Of a stretch of DNA of 64,000 nucleotides, positions 23,367 to 31,129 are shown piece after piece. The DNA lies in the IMG/VR virus record IMGVR_UViG_3300042374_000295, positions 1 to 64,000 of that record; one strand, written 5' to 3'. The translations under genes and the position numbers were made by a program. Under the pieces are notes generated by a model. It saw only the letters and a program-made list of their open reading frames with translations. It had not been told where the DNA came from and ran no database searches. The first letter of the stretch is position 1, and the number at the start of each line of letters is the position of its first letter. This DNA is from a virus.

Positions 23367-24140
23367 ATGAACAAATATCAAATCAAATTAACAAGAGTGT
23401 GGGACACCTACACCGAAATCGAGGCTCTGACAATGGAAGACGCCTTGACAATGTATGACACCATGGTCACCAATGGCACGATGGCTCAAAAGGAGCTAGA
23501 ACAAATGGGCATCTCTGACGAGAGCTACAAGGTGACCTTGCTAGAGCGAGAATCTGACTCAACGCCCACACCCCCAAAAGTGTGGCGCGACAATGACCAA
23601 GTCGAATGGCAATACTACGCAAGAGAATGCAGTGTAACGGGTGAGGGGATGTATGAAGGTTGGGTGGTGGATGGTGGCTTAATGTATTTTAAGTACGAAA
23701 GCGATGCCATTGAGTATTGCAAGAATCACCTAAACATGACCTTGGCTGAGGCGTACGAGGATAGCGAGGAGAACGGAGGTGACGGCTTTTATTGGACATC
23801 ATGGGAAGACGAAAGCGAGTACCAATATCGCCTCGTTGATGGCGTTTTAATTGAGGAGGGTGACGAGCGCTTTGAATATGATTACGAAGAGCCTATAGAT
23901 GAGGACACACTAAAGCAAGAGTACATGACAAGCACTGAAGAGATGCAACATCGCATGGCAATGATTCTAGACGACATGAAAGTAATCAGAGCATTTATTA
24001 ATGAGCAAGGCTTGAACGAAGTATTTCAGAAGCCTACAAGCATGGCTGATGAGTGTTGGACTCACATTAACAACATAGAGATAGCGTGTGACATTGATGA
24101 CAACGAGTGTCTGACATGGTCAAAGTTCAGCAGAGGTTAA
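23367..24140 (+). CDS. Hypothetical acidic protein
   Basis: The 257-residue product (MNKYQIKLTRVWDTYTEIEA) starts with a small alpha/beta unit (1-60) also seen in other short phage proteins that begin KYxIxLtrv. It continues with a very acidic middle (about 115-190, rich in Glu, Asp and Tyr) and a helical C-terminus. Strong acidity could mean DNA mimicry or inhibitor function, but this is speculation. It is preceded by the AATTAATATC leader. Confidence 0.68.
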   Translation: MNKYQIKLTRVWDTYTEIEALTMEDALTMYDTMVTNGTMAQKELEQMGISDESYKVTLLERESDSTPTPPKVWRDNDQVEWQYYARECSVTGEGMYEGWVVDGGLMYFKYESDAIEYCKNHLNMTLAEAYEDSEENGGDGFYWTSWEDESEYQYRLVDGVLIEEGDERFEYDYEEPIDEDTLKQEYMTSTEEMQHRMAMILDDMKVIRAFINEQGLNEVFQKPTSMADECWTHINNIEIACDIDDNECLTWSKFSRG

Positions 24141-24163
24141 CTGACGAGCCTTCACTAGGCGAA

Positions 24164-24181
24164 ACAAGGCGAAAGCCTTGT
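24164..24181 (+). other. GNRA-tetraloop hairpin between two genes
   Basis: ACAAGGC-GAAA-GCCTTGT is a perfect 7-bp stem capped by a GAAA tetraloop, 18 bp upstream of the DUF932 gene. It lacks a T-run, so an mRNA-stabilising or processing element is more likely than a terminator. Confidence 0.6.
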
Positions 24182-24198
24182 CTTAATCATATATTATC

Positions 24199-25089
24199 AT
24201 GAACCAAACAATTTTCAATCAAACATTAGACCTTTTAGAGTCTACTAACTTAAATTGGTCAGTGACCAAAGAGCCTTTATTCACTGCTGATGGCAAAGCA
24301 TCCGAGACCTTTGGAATGTACCGCAGTGACACAAACGATTGGCTTGGGAGCGTGGGTAACAAGTACGCACCCATGCAGAACCACACACTCGCTGAGACCA
24401 TTGTAATGGCGTCGCAAGGCATCCAATGTCAAAAGCATCGTGGTGGCTCGTTAGATGGTGGTAGCAAGGTGTTTATCCAATGCGAACTGCCCGATGAACA
24501 CATTGGCAATAGTGGTGTGAAGCGTTGGCTGACTGCACTCAACTCGCATGACGGCTCATCGTCTATTGGCTTTGGCTCTACATCGCAAGTGGTGTTTTGT
24601 CAGAATATGTTCCATAAGGCGTTGAAGGAGTTAGCCAAGTTCAGACACACGGCATCTGCTGAGGAGCGTGTACGCCTAGCCTCTGAGGACTTGAACAAAG
24701 CGTTGTTGTCTGACAACATCCTAATGACTGACTTCAAGCGTATGGCAGACCTTAAGATAGGCGAGGAGGTGATAGAGCGTGTAATTAGACGCATATTCAC
24801 ATTGGACGCAAAGCAGACTCAGACAAGCGATGTGTCAAGCCTTAAAAAGAATCAAGTCACGGCATTTGCTGATAGCCTACAAACGGAAATTAACACCCAT
24901 GGTCAGACCTTGTGGGCATTGTTCAACGGAGTAACGCGTTACACCAACCACTACGCATCTCCTAAGGATGCCGAAGCAAAGCAAACATACCTTATGGTGG
25001 GTGGTGGCTACAAGAACAATCTGCTAGGCTTCGAGGAGTGTATGAAGTGGCTAGGCGAGAACACTAAGCAAGTTTATTCATTGGCATAA
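24199..25089 (+). CDS. DUF932 family protein
   Basis: The 296-residue protein has the DUF932 pattern: WSVTKEPLF near residue 20, GMYRSDTNDWLGSVGNKYAP with QNHTLAE at about 40-65, then FIQCELP, LTALNSHDGSSSIGFGSTSQ with VVFCQNM, and a C-terminus with LWALFNGVTRYTNHY. The family is common on phages and plasmids of many hosts, often in early or accessory regions, with no settled function. tRNA-like minihelix 3 begins 7 bp after the stop. Confidence 0.85.
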   Translation: MNQTIFNQTLDLLESTNLNWSVTKEPLFTADGKASETFGMYRSDTNDWLGSVGNKYAPMQNHTLAETIVMASQGIQCQKHRGGSLDGGSKVFIQCELPDEHIGNSGVKRWLTALNSHDGSSSIGFGSTSQVVFCQNMFHKALKELAKFRHTASAEERVRLASEDLNKALLSDNILMTDFKRMADLKIGEEVIERVIRRIFTLDAKQTQTSDVSSLKKNQVTAFADSLQTEINTHGQTLWALFNGVTRYTNHYASPKDAEAKQTYLMVGGGYKNNLLGFEECMKWLGENTKQVYSLA

Positions 25090-25096
25090 AGCCTCT

Positions 25097-25143
25097 AGGG
25101 TGTATGGTGAGCAGTAGGGGTTCGAATCCCTTACCACCCTCCA
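25097..25143 (+). ncRNA. tRNA-like minihelix 3 (acceptor stem, T-arm, CCA)
   Basis: AGGGTG (25097-25102) pairs with CACCCT (25135-25140), followed by an encoded CCA. The stem encloses a 12-nt connector (TATGGTGAGCAG) and a T-arm TAGGGG-TTCGAAT-CCCTTA with the consensus GGTTCGAATCC. The connector shares ATGGT..GCAG with minihelix 2. D and anticodon arms are absent. Confidence 0.7.
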
Positions 25144-25161
25144 AATTTAATAAAAAATATC

Positions 25162-25356
25162 ATGAACAAATTAACCAAACTAACAAGAGAGTTATTGCTA
25201 ATGCATTTAGACGATAGCTACAAACAAATTAGCATCATTAGAGACACCATTAAGGTAATCGAGGTGGAGTATGTCCAAGATTTACGAATAGACATATACC
25301 TTCTACAACAAAAAATAGAAAGCATAAGCACAATTATAGCCGACAACAAATTTTAA
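25162..25356 (+). CDS. Hypothetical coiled-coil protein
   Basis: A 64-residue helical protein, MNKLTKLTRELLLMHLDDSY, with heptad-like spacing through most of its length. It starts 18 bp after tRNA-like minihelix 3. Function unknown. Confidence 0.65.
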   Translation: MNKLTKLTRELLLMHLDDSYKQISIIRDTIKVIEVEYVQDLRIDIYLLQQKIESISTIIADNKF

Positions 25357-25357
25357 A

Positions 25358-25618
25358 ATGAACCTACCACAATCAATCGAAGTAAGGCTACCTTGGGAGG
25401 AGACTCCCGTGGTGGTCAAGATGACCGACGAGTTGGCAACTACCTTCATATGGTATGTATGCGAAAGCGATAACGTAGCAGAGGTGTCAGAGGGCATCTA
25501 CGCCACGCAAGTGTGCCAATACCATGACCGATGCACCCTACACGAACTGTTGAAGGACTTCATCGAGGAGTATATCCCAAGAGACGAACTAATCATTATA
25601 GACAATGCAAATATATAG
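25358..25618 (+). CDS. Hypothetical acidic protein
   Basis: An 86-residue acidic protein, MNLPQSIEVRLPWEETPVVV, starting 1 bp after the previous stop and overlapping the next gene by 14 bp. It contains two Cys and two His near the middle (CQYHDRCTLH) but no recognised zinc motif. Family unknown. Confidence 0.68.
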   Translation: MNLPQSIEVRLPWEETPVVVKMTDELATTFIWYVCESDNVAEVSEGIYATQVCQYHDRCTLHELLKDFIEEYIPRDELIIIDNANI

Positions 25619-25832
25619 AATCAACACAACGGCGTGGGAGGAGGAAGACTTAGTACTCTTGACCACATTAAAGGAAAGCGAAATCGAGAGAGTTATCACG
25701 CCTATAGTATTTAGAGAGCGTGAGGGTGGCAACGATTACGACAATGACGAACTAGTAGACGCCCTAAAGAAGGAGTACCCATCTGCCCACATTGAGCAGT
25801 ATCAAACCGAGTTACCAATTATAATCATATGA
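25605..25832 (+). CDS. Hypothetical acidic protein
   Basis: A 75-residue protein, MQIYRINTTAWEEEDLVLLT, with a small alpha/beta pattern and the ending QTELPIIII. It overlaps genes on both sides (14 bp upstream, 4 bp downstream), which supports translation. Family unknown. Confidence 0.68.
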   Translation: MQIYRINTTAWEEEDLVLLTTLKESEIERVITPIVFREREGGNDYDNDELVDALKKEYPSAHIEQYQTELPIIII

Positions 25833-26062
25833 AAAAAGCAATTTTAGTTCTATTCATGGCGATAGCCATGGTAGGTCAGTCACAAGTTGTAGTGACTTTA
25901 GCCAAAAAACAACAAACCGAGCAGAGCCTTACGGCTACATCAACCAAGACAAAGTATTTGTACAATGACCTACCCGTGTGGATGTCAGTCAACGGAAAGT
26001 ACTTCATCGTGAAGCAAGCGAAGAGTGGTAATTTTTACAAAGTATATGTGGAGGTAAAGTAA
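25829..26062 (+). CDS. Small exported protein
   Basis: The 77-residue product has a clear Sec signal peptide (MKKAILVLFMAIAMVGQSQ) with basic n-region, hydrophobic h-region and a likely cleavage site near residue 19. The mature part is a basic beta-rich domain ending KVYVEVK. An exported early protein could alter the periplasm or outer membrane of the infected cell, for example to exclude other phages; this is inference. Confidence 0.7.
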   Translation: MKKAILVLFMAIAMVGQSQVVVTLAKKQQTEQSLTATSTKTKYLYNDLPVWMSVNGKYFIVKQAKSGNFYKVYVEVK

Positions 26063-26063
26063 T

Positions 26064-26339
26064 ATGAACACAGAGTTAAACAACCAACTAATCAGAGCAA
26101 TGGTGAACCACCTAGAGGCTCTTGTAGAAAGCGAAGAACTAAGCGTAAACGATGTATCATACATCAACGATGACCTAGACCTTATGGAGGTATCGTACTT
26201 CGGATATACGCCCGATGGCGACAAGCAACAAGAGTACGCAGACGCAATAGAGCGTGGCGACCTAGAGACCATTGGCTTCCTTGAAGCGTTAGAGTTTTTA
26301 AGTTCAATGATTAAACATTATTCAACCAAACTATCATGA
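26064..26339 (+). CDS. Hypothetical acidic helical protein
   Basis: A 91-residue acidic protein, MNTELNNQLIRAMVNHLEAL, mostly helical. It starts 1 bp after the exported-protein gene and overlaps the next gene by 4 bp. No family recognised. Confidence 0.68.
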   Translation: MNTELNNQLIRAMVNHLEALVESEELSVNDVSYINDDLDLMEVSYFGYTPDGDKQQEYADAIERGDLETIGFLEALEFLSSMIKHYSTKLS

Positions 26340-26761
26340 GCAGTCCAATCAACCCCCTAGAGCTAGCATCTGAGCTAGCTCACCTTAGGGTTCTAGCTGA
26401 GAGCAAAGACCTTATTAACGAAAGCGATATGTATGTCCAAGACACCGAGGGTGTTTTAATCTACAAGGATGACATCCAAGACCGATTCAATATCTGGTAT
26501 GACTTTTACCTAGACCACATAGAGGAAGCGACAAGACCATCATTGCCTTACTCACACATCGTTGAGTTTGAATACGAGGGCAAAGCGTTCACCTTTGAGA
26601 TTGGCATCAGCAGTGAGGACGAGTGGTTTGGCGTGAACCAACACAACATGACCTTCGACATACACTACTGCGAGGACTACAACGAGATAAGCGTATACCG
26701 AGTAAGGTACAACAAGGCAGACTATTCAGAAACAATTCACTCACAAGCAATCAAATTATGA
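26336..26761 (+). CDS. Hypothetical acidic protein
   Basis: The 141-residue acidic protein starts MSSPINPLELASELAHLRVL and has a helical N-terminal third followed by a beta-rich part (HIVEFEYEGKAFTFEIGISS). ATGA overlaps exist at both ends. Family unknown. Confidence 0.7.
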   Translation: MSSPINPLELASELAHLRVLAESKDLINESDMYVQDTEGVLIYKDDIQDRFNIWYDFYLDHIEEATRPSLPYSHIVEFEYEGKAFTFEIGISSEDEWFGVNQHNMTFDIHYCEDYNEISVYRVRYNKADYSETIHSQAIKL

Positions 26762-27552
26762 AGACAATTAAAAGCGAAACATGGCTACCAATATTCAGTG
26801 GCTATTACAACACAGTGTGGTCACCAGACGAGACACACCTACTATGGGACTCAGACATAGACTTCGAAGACATCGAGGTGGACTACGAGTCTTACTACAA
26901 GTACACTGCCATCGACATTGTAGATGCAGTGCAGACTGCCCTAAGCCCATTTGTCAAGGACATCACCTTTCAGAAAGTGGTGTCCCCTAAGTACTACAAC
27001 TTCACCAATGACTCTATTGATGTCGAGGTGGAGTACTATCCCGAACAACTGCAAAAGTATTGTGCTGAGTTCAGAGCAGAGCTACAAGTATACCTTGAGG
27101 ACAAGTACACCTCTAGGGATGGCTTCATCTCAAACTTCAGCAATAGCGTTGAGGAGTGGGAGGAGAGCACCAAGTTCTTTACGGACTTCTCCTCAGAAAG
27201 CAAGGGCTACCACACTCTGGGCGCAGTCCTAGACTTCATACTTTACAATGAGGATATTCGCGAGGAGGAAATATTTAATGTAGTAGAGCCCGACATCGAC
27301 ACCTACATAACCATCATTACGCAAAGCGTTTCAGAGTTAAGCAATGAGGACACCAAAAAGTTCTTAGAGGCACACCTAGTCAAGATCGATTTTGAGTTTG
27401 GCTACCCAAGTGTACTGAAAGCGAGATGCCAAGAGAAGGCTGATATAGTAGGCTCTACATGGGAAGAGATAATCATAGAGGACTACAAAGATGACTTAAT
27501 CGACATGATAGGAATCAAGAGAGTCAGACACGATTTAACACCTACTGAATAA
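26758..27552 (+). CDS. Hypothetical acidic protein
   Basis: ATG 26758 overlaps the preceding TGA and gives 264 residues (MKTIKSETWLPIFSGYYNTV). The WLPIFSGYYNTVW opening followed by an acidic Asp/Glu/Tyr-rich body recalls a group of phage proteins whose N-terminus starts with a similar PxFxGfY motif. The function is unknown. Codons are well formed throughout and the gene is followed by a promoter. Confidence 0.7.
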   Translation: MKTIKSETWLPIFSGYYNTVWSPDETHLLWDSDIDFEDIEVDYESYYKYTAIDIVDAVQTALSPFVKDITFQKVVSPKYYNFTNDSIDVEVEYYPEQLQKYCAEFRAELQVYLEDKYTSRDGFISNFSNSVEEWEESTKFFTDFSSESKGYHTLGAVLDFILYNEDIREEEIFNVVEPDIDTYITIITQSVSELSNEDTKKFLEAHLVKIDFEFGYPSVLKARCQEKADIVGSTWEEIIIEDYKDDLIDMIGIKRVRHDLTPTE

Positions 27553-27557
27553 AATAT

Positions 27558-27589
27558 TTTGCATAACAAAAAATAATTATATATAATTG
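27558..27589 (+). promoter_or_regulatory. TTTGCAT-type promoter
   Basis: TTTGCAT (27558-27564) is followed after 17 bp by TATAATTG (27582-27589), one mismatch to TAnnTTTG. The ATG at 27601 follows 12 bp later. Confidence 0.62.
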
Positions 27590-27600
27590 CAACCACAAAA

Positions 27601-27816
27601 ATGTCAAAACCAAGTTCATACACGGGACGCATGATGTCCCTCCTGACCATCCTAAAGCAGGGTGAGTCATTTCATACCGAAGTGAGAGCCTCCATCGTCC
27701 TCCAATATGCGAAAGCAGAGGGCGTGGAGGTTACCACCGAGTCGGTTATTCAAATCGATGAGTACAAATCTGCTCATCCTAGGCTAAGTAAATTAACAAA
27801 AGTAACAATCATATGA
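27601..27816 (+). CDS. Hypothetical protein
   Basis: A 71-residue protein, MSKPSSYTGRMMSLLTILKQ, with a helical N-terminal half that could be a small DNA-binding fold. It is the first gene after an internal promoter and overlaps the next gene by 4 bp (ATGA). Family unknown. Confidence 0.68.
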   Translation: MSKPSSYTGRMMSLLTILKQGESFHTEVRASIVLQYAKAEGVEVTTESVIQIDEYKSAHPRLSKLTKVTII

Positions 27817-28037
27817 AGTCATTCTTAAAGTCACACACAAAGCAAGCCGAATTAGAGTACCCTTGCTTAAAAACAAAAAAAGACACCGAAGGTCACACAA
27901 TAGTCCTATTCTCCTCATTTAGGGAGGGGACTTGCGTTCACACAACGAGACCTCAGAATTTTGTTGGAGACTATAGCACAAATTGGGGTGAAGAGTTTTT
28001 CGAACCATTCACAGGAGAGCTAGTTCTTAAAAATTAA
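27813..28037 (+). CDS. Hypothetical protein
   Basis: A 74-residue protein, MKSFLKSHTKQAELEYPCLK, with a beta-rich core (TIVLFSSFREGTCVH) and acidic end. Its ATG overlaps the preceding TGA. Small phage proteins with a comparable middle segment are common, but I cannot name a family. Confidence 0.68.
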   Translation: MKSFLKSHTKQAELEYPCLKTKKDTEGHTIVLFSSFREGTCVHTTRPQNFVGDYSTNWGEEFFEPFTGELVLKN

Positions 28038-28041
28038 TACC

Positions 28042-28146
28042 ATGATACCAATATTCATTCTAGCGTTTATCATATTCTGCATTGCAATGGTCTTAATATC
28101 AAAAGCAGTTCATACATGGAGGTCACAAGATGGCGATGACTTCTAA
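28042..28146 (+). CDS. Small membrane protein (34 residues)
   Basis: The product MIPIFILAFIIFCIAMVLIS is one transmembrane helix followed by a short hydrophilic tail (KAVHTWRSQDGDDF). The start follows the previous stop by 4 bp. Function unknown. Confidence 0.6.
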   Translation: MIPIFILAFIIFCIAMVLISKAVHTWRSQDGDDF

Positions 28147-28153
28147 AAAATAA

Positions 28154-28185
28154 TTTGCATAGTAATTTATTTTAATGTAATATTG
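28154..28185 (+). promoter_or_regulatory. TTTGCAT-type promoter
   Basis: TTTGCATAGTAA (-33 box 28154-28160) is followed after 17 bp by TAATATTG (28178-28185). The ATG at 28190 lies 5 bp beyond, which predicts a leaderless transcript. Confidence 0.68.
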
Positions 28186-28189
28186 TGAA

Positions 28190-28366
28190 ATGCAAATAGG
28201 AGACAAAGTAAAGTGGCGTTCCTTCAAGGTCATCGATAGGTGGGGAGAGGGCATCGTCATCCTTGTAGTCCGAAAGAAGCACGTCTACGAATATCACATT
28301 CAAACAAATATGTCGGGCATACACTCAGTTATCATAAGATACACTGGCGATATACATCCCATCTAA
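28190..28366 (+). CDS. Small beta-rich protein (58 residues)
   Basis: The product MQIGDKVKWRSFKVIDRWGE resembles a small SH3-like or KOW-like barrel (GDKVKW...GEGIVILVV). It is driven by a promoter whose -7 box is 5 bp from the ATG. Function unknown. Confidence 0.6.
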   Translation: MQIGDKVKWRSFKVIDRWGEGIVILVVRKKHVYEYHIQTNMSGIHSVIIRYTGDIHPI

Positions 28367-28414
28367 TCCGACAGCTATGCACACCAACACTAACGAAAGT
28401 AAATTAAATAAAAA

Positions 28415-29149
28415 ATGTCAAGGTCAAACCCAACATCAACACAAAGCAATCCCTCAACCAGATGGTTCGAGTGGGATTCAGACAACTCTTGCGTAAAGTA
28501 TTATGACAAGGTTGAAAAGAAAAGCGTATCGGTTAAATTGCCGTTTACGTTCCTAGTTTTAGATCAAACTGCGTCCATCACGGGGTGGCACGAGTCCTCT
28601 ACAAGTGGCATCTACTCTAACGAGGTTAGAAGCACAAAGGCTAGCTCACTGCTAGTACGCTCCTTTAAGGGTGGCACAATCGCTCAAGGTATCTACCAAG
28701 ACATCAAAGAGAAAACAAAGTCCTCTGGAGGCAAGTTCACGGCTAACGTGTACATAGCCTACAAGGATGGAGGTGAGTACAAGATTGGTGCTATCATGTT
28801 CAAGGGAGCGTCCCTACAATCATGGTCTGACTTTAGCAAAGCGAATCGCTCTAAGCTAGAGACGGATGCCATTCAAATTGCATCGTTCGAGACTGGTAAG
28901 AAGGGCAAGGTGACCTACACCACGCCTACCTTTAAGGTAATCGAAACATCTAAGGAGGCAGAGGCTAAAGCAATCGAGCTGGACAAGGTTCTGCAAGCGT
29001 ACTTAAACGAGTACATGGGTAAAGCCATAGCCGAGGAGACAACGTCCACCACAAGCGCTCCTAGTGAGTCTGAGGCTAAGGATATGCTGGCTCAACACGG
29101 ATGGAAACCAATCGAGGTAGAAGAGGACTTTAGTGACCTTCCATTCTAG
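28415..29149 (+). CDS. Single-stranded DNA-binding-like protein
   Basis: This 244-residue protein contains WFEWDSDNSCVKYYDK, LPFTFLVLDQTASITGWHES and YSNEVRS motifs that I associate with an SSB-like family of Bacteroidota phages. Its last residues are acidic and aromatic (EEDFSDLPF), like the protein-interaction tip of bacterial SSB. It lies before an SMC-like ATPase, a replication-organiser gene and DnaB, which supports a replication or recombination role. No canonical OB-fold signature can be read directly. Confidence 0.68.
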   Translation: MSRSNPTSTQSNPSTRWFEWDSDNSCVKYYDKVEKKSVSVKLPFTFLVLDQTASITGWHESSTSGIYSNEVRSTKASSLLVRSFKGGTIAQGIYQDIKEKTKSSGGKFTANVYIAYKDGGEYKIGAIMFKGASLQSWSDFSKANRSKLETDAIQIASFETGKKGKVTYTTPTFKVIETSKEAEAKAIELDKVLQAYLNEYMGKAIAEETTSTTSAPSESEAKDMLAQHGWKPIEVEEDFSDLPF

Positions 29150-29150
29150 G

Positions 29151-29309
29151 ATGTCAAAAGCAAAAGAATTGTTCATGCAGATAAGGGAGAGGGAGTCTAA
29201 CAAGGCTCTCTCTCTTGAGTCTGATACACCAAAACACTTACAACCAATTAAGAATCATGAAAGTAAAAAAAGTATCAATCAAGGACTTCAAAGTCCTAAA
29301 GAACATTGA
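29151..29309 (+). CDS. Small hydrophilic protein overlapping the ATPase gene
   Basis: The 52-residue frame MSKAKELFMQIREREsNKAL starts 1 bp after the SSB-like stop and runs 53 bp into the ATPase gene in another frame. Its N-terminal KAKELFMQIRERE segment resembles short helical proteins found beside phage replication genes. Coding status of the overlapping C-terminal part is uncertain. Confidence 0.5.
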   Translation: MSKAKELFMQIRERESNKALSLESDTPKHLQPIKNHESKKSINQGLQSPKEH

Positions 29310-30489
29310 AAAAGAAATCAATGGCAATAACATTATTCTCCTAGGAGACAACGGGAAGGGCAAGAGCTCATTCATCCAATTCATAGAGATAGCACTCGGC
29401 AAGCAGACAACCATACCCGACATCCAACATGGTGAGGGGACTATATGGGTTGACAAGGCCGGCCAAGAGTGGACGTTTCACGTTGAGTGGAAGAAGGGAA
29501 AGCCTCTAGTAACCGTGACCAGCCCAGACGGGTTCAAGGACAATAGGAAAAGCGTCCTAGCCAATGTGGTGGGAGCGATGGACTTCGACATAGACACATT
29601 CGTAGAGATGTCAGAGTCAACAGCAGGTCGCAAGGAGCAGGTTAAGGTGTACAAGTCATTCCTTCCACAAGAGGTTCAAGACTTTGTAGCCGATCAAGAG
29701 TACAGAGTAAAGCGTTCGTATGACGAGCGTACTGAGAAGAACAGAGAGGTCAAGACACTCCAAGGCGCAATAGCAGAGCATCCGTTCACCAAGGTGTTGG
29801 ATATGCCAGACAAAGCAATCGATACTAAAGCATTGACATTCCAAATAGAGGCGGCTTTAGAGCACAACAAGAAGGTTCAAGGGGCGAAGGAAAGGTTTCA
29901 GTCTAGAAAGAATGATATTGACGCCATCACCGAGCAGATAAGAACCCTAGTAGGAAAGCGTCAGTCTTTTATGGACATGAACGTGGAGGCTGAGGGCTGG
30001 CTAAGGCAGAACGATGAGCAGGACGTTAGCGCACTTCTGGAGCAGAAGGATAACGCCTACGATACCAACGCCAACTTCGAGAAGAAGGCAGACTACAACA
30101 AGCAGGTAGCCATGATGCAAGCATTAAGCGAGGAGAGTGGTGAGCTGACTGCATTCATAGAGTCAAGTAGCCAAGCCATTGCTGATGCAATTAGAGACTG
30201 CGACTCACCTGTGGATGGACTAACATTTGATGCAGATAGTCTAATATATAATGGAGTTCCAGTATCAAGCGCGTCGCTATCATCGTCTGAAATCATGCAT
30301 CTAGGCATCAAGCTAAAGATGGCTGAGAACCCAGACCTAGGCATACTATTCATACAACGTGGTGAGAGTCTTGGTGCTCAGAGATTGAAGGACATCCAAG
30401 ACCTAGCCAAGAAGTATGACTGGCAGATAATTATGGAGCAGGTTGAACGTGGAAACGAGAAGTTGACCATAGAAATAATGAAAGCATAA
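29257..30489 (+). CDS. SMC/RecF-like ATPase
   Basis: From ATG 29257 the protein has 410 residues. The Walker A motif GDNGKGKSS stands near residue 30 behind an FKVLKNIEKEINGNNIILLG lead, as in RecF, SbcC and SMC heads. A central region (about 140-290) is charged and helical, i.e. a short coiled coil. The C-terminal part has SSASLSSSEIMHLGIKLKM (signature-like) and LGILFIQRGESLG (Walker B region, aspartate replaced or shifted). It is much shorter than SbcC. A recombination or end-processing role is likely from family and context. Confidence 0.75.
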   Translation: MKVKKVSIKDFKVLKNIEKEINGNNIILLGDNGKGKSSFIQFIEIALGKQTTIPDIQHGEGTIWVDKAGQEWTFHVEWKKGKPLVTVTSPDGFKDNRKSVLANVVGAMDFDIDTFVEMSESTAGRKEQVKVYKSFLPQEVQDFVADQEYRVKRSYDERTEKNREVKTLQGAIAEHPFTKVLDMPDKAIDTKALTFQIEAALEHNKKVQGAKERFQSRKNDIDAITEQIRTLVGKRQSFMDMNVEAEGWLRQNDEQDVSALLEQKDNAYDTNANFEKKADYNKQVAMMQALSEESGELTAFIESSSQAIADAIRDCDSPVDGLTFDADSLIYNGVPVSSASLSSSEIMHLGIKLKMAENPDLGILFIQRGESLGAQRLKDIQDLAKKYDWQIIMEQVERGNEKLTIEIMKA

Positions 30490-30491
30490 TC

Positions 30492-30632
30492 ATGTCAGCA
30501 CTACAACTATCCGTGCAGACCATAGAGTACTGCGACCTAAGAGGCATTAACCCTATAGAATACTCTAGATGGAGAAGGTTCATAGAAGTACAAGCCATAC
30601 GACTATATCACAAAAAACAGTTACAAAAATAA
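30492..30632 (+). CDS. Small basic protein (46 residues)
   Basis: The product MSALQLSVQTIEYCDLRGIN is helical with an Arg/Lys-rich second half (RWRRFIEVQAIRLYHKKQLQ). It fits exactly between its neighbours (2 bp and 3 bp gaps). Family unknown. Confidence 0.6.
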   Translation: MSALQLSVQTIEYCDLRGINPIEYSRWRRFIEVQAIRLYHKKQLQK

Positions 30633-30635
30633 ATC

Positions 30636-31058
30636 ATGGTACAACAATCAAAAACAGAGAGAGACTTAACTATCCTATTGAGATACATTAAGTCAACATT
30701 CGGAAAGCAGGAGTTTAAACGCAGTGACGTTCTAGACTTCATGGAGGAGAACAACATCCCCAACCCAATCTACGCCCACCTAGTTAAGCTTGGTCCATTC
30801 ACAAAAACTGGGCCCTGCACTTACGCTGTAGCCGAGACCTTTAAGAAGGGTGAAATTGCACGAATTGTGCAGTGGGTGGCTGTAGCCATCTCAGACGAGG
30901 CAAGAAACAGAAGCGCAATGAAGAGAGCAGGAGATGATGGGTATGGAGAGCCTAGCGAGGACGATAAGTCTTTACTGGAGATTGCCCAGCAGAAGGACAT
31001 CGCCAAGGCAATCATGTTGCTACAGGATAACGGGTTCACTATCTCAATCGTTATCTAA
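30636..31058 (+). CDS. Hypothetical winged-helix-like protein
   Basis: The 140-residue product begins with a pattern (TERDLTILLRYIKSTFGKQE, then FKRSDVLDFMEENNIPNP) that fits a winged-helix domain, followed by an acidic linker and a C-terminal helix. It lies between recombination and replication genes and ends before a hairpin terminator. DNA binding is inferred only from the fold pattern. Confidence 0.65.
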   Translation: MVQQSKTERDLTILLRYIKSTFGKQEFKRSDVLDFMEENNIPNPIYAHLVKLGPFTKTGPCTYAVAETFKKGEIARIVQWVAVAISDEARNRSAMKRAGDDGYGEPSEDDKSLLEIAQQKDIAKAIMLLQDNGFTISIVI

Positions 31059-31090
31059 TCAAAAGCCACGCACGGGGTGGTCAACTTATT

Positions 31091-31126
31091 ATGGGTGGGA
31101 GCTCGTGCCTCCCTACCCTTTTTTAT
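31091..31126 (+). terminator. Terminator/attenuator before the replisome-organiser gene
   Basis: GGGTGGGAG and CTCCCTACCC form a long stem (one bulge) with a 7-nt loop, followed by six T. It ends 4 bp before the ATG of the next gene (31130), so it may attenuate transcription into the replication genes rather than end the operon. Confidence 0.65.
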
Positions 31127-31129
31127 ACC

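Noticed and set aside
28377-28496. Open frame starting MHTNTNESKL on the plus strand
   Set aside because: It overlaps the SSB-like gene almost completely in another frame and has no coupling; probably a chance frame.
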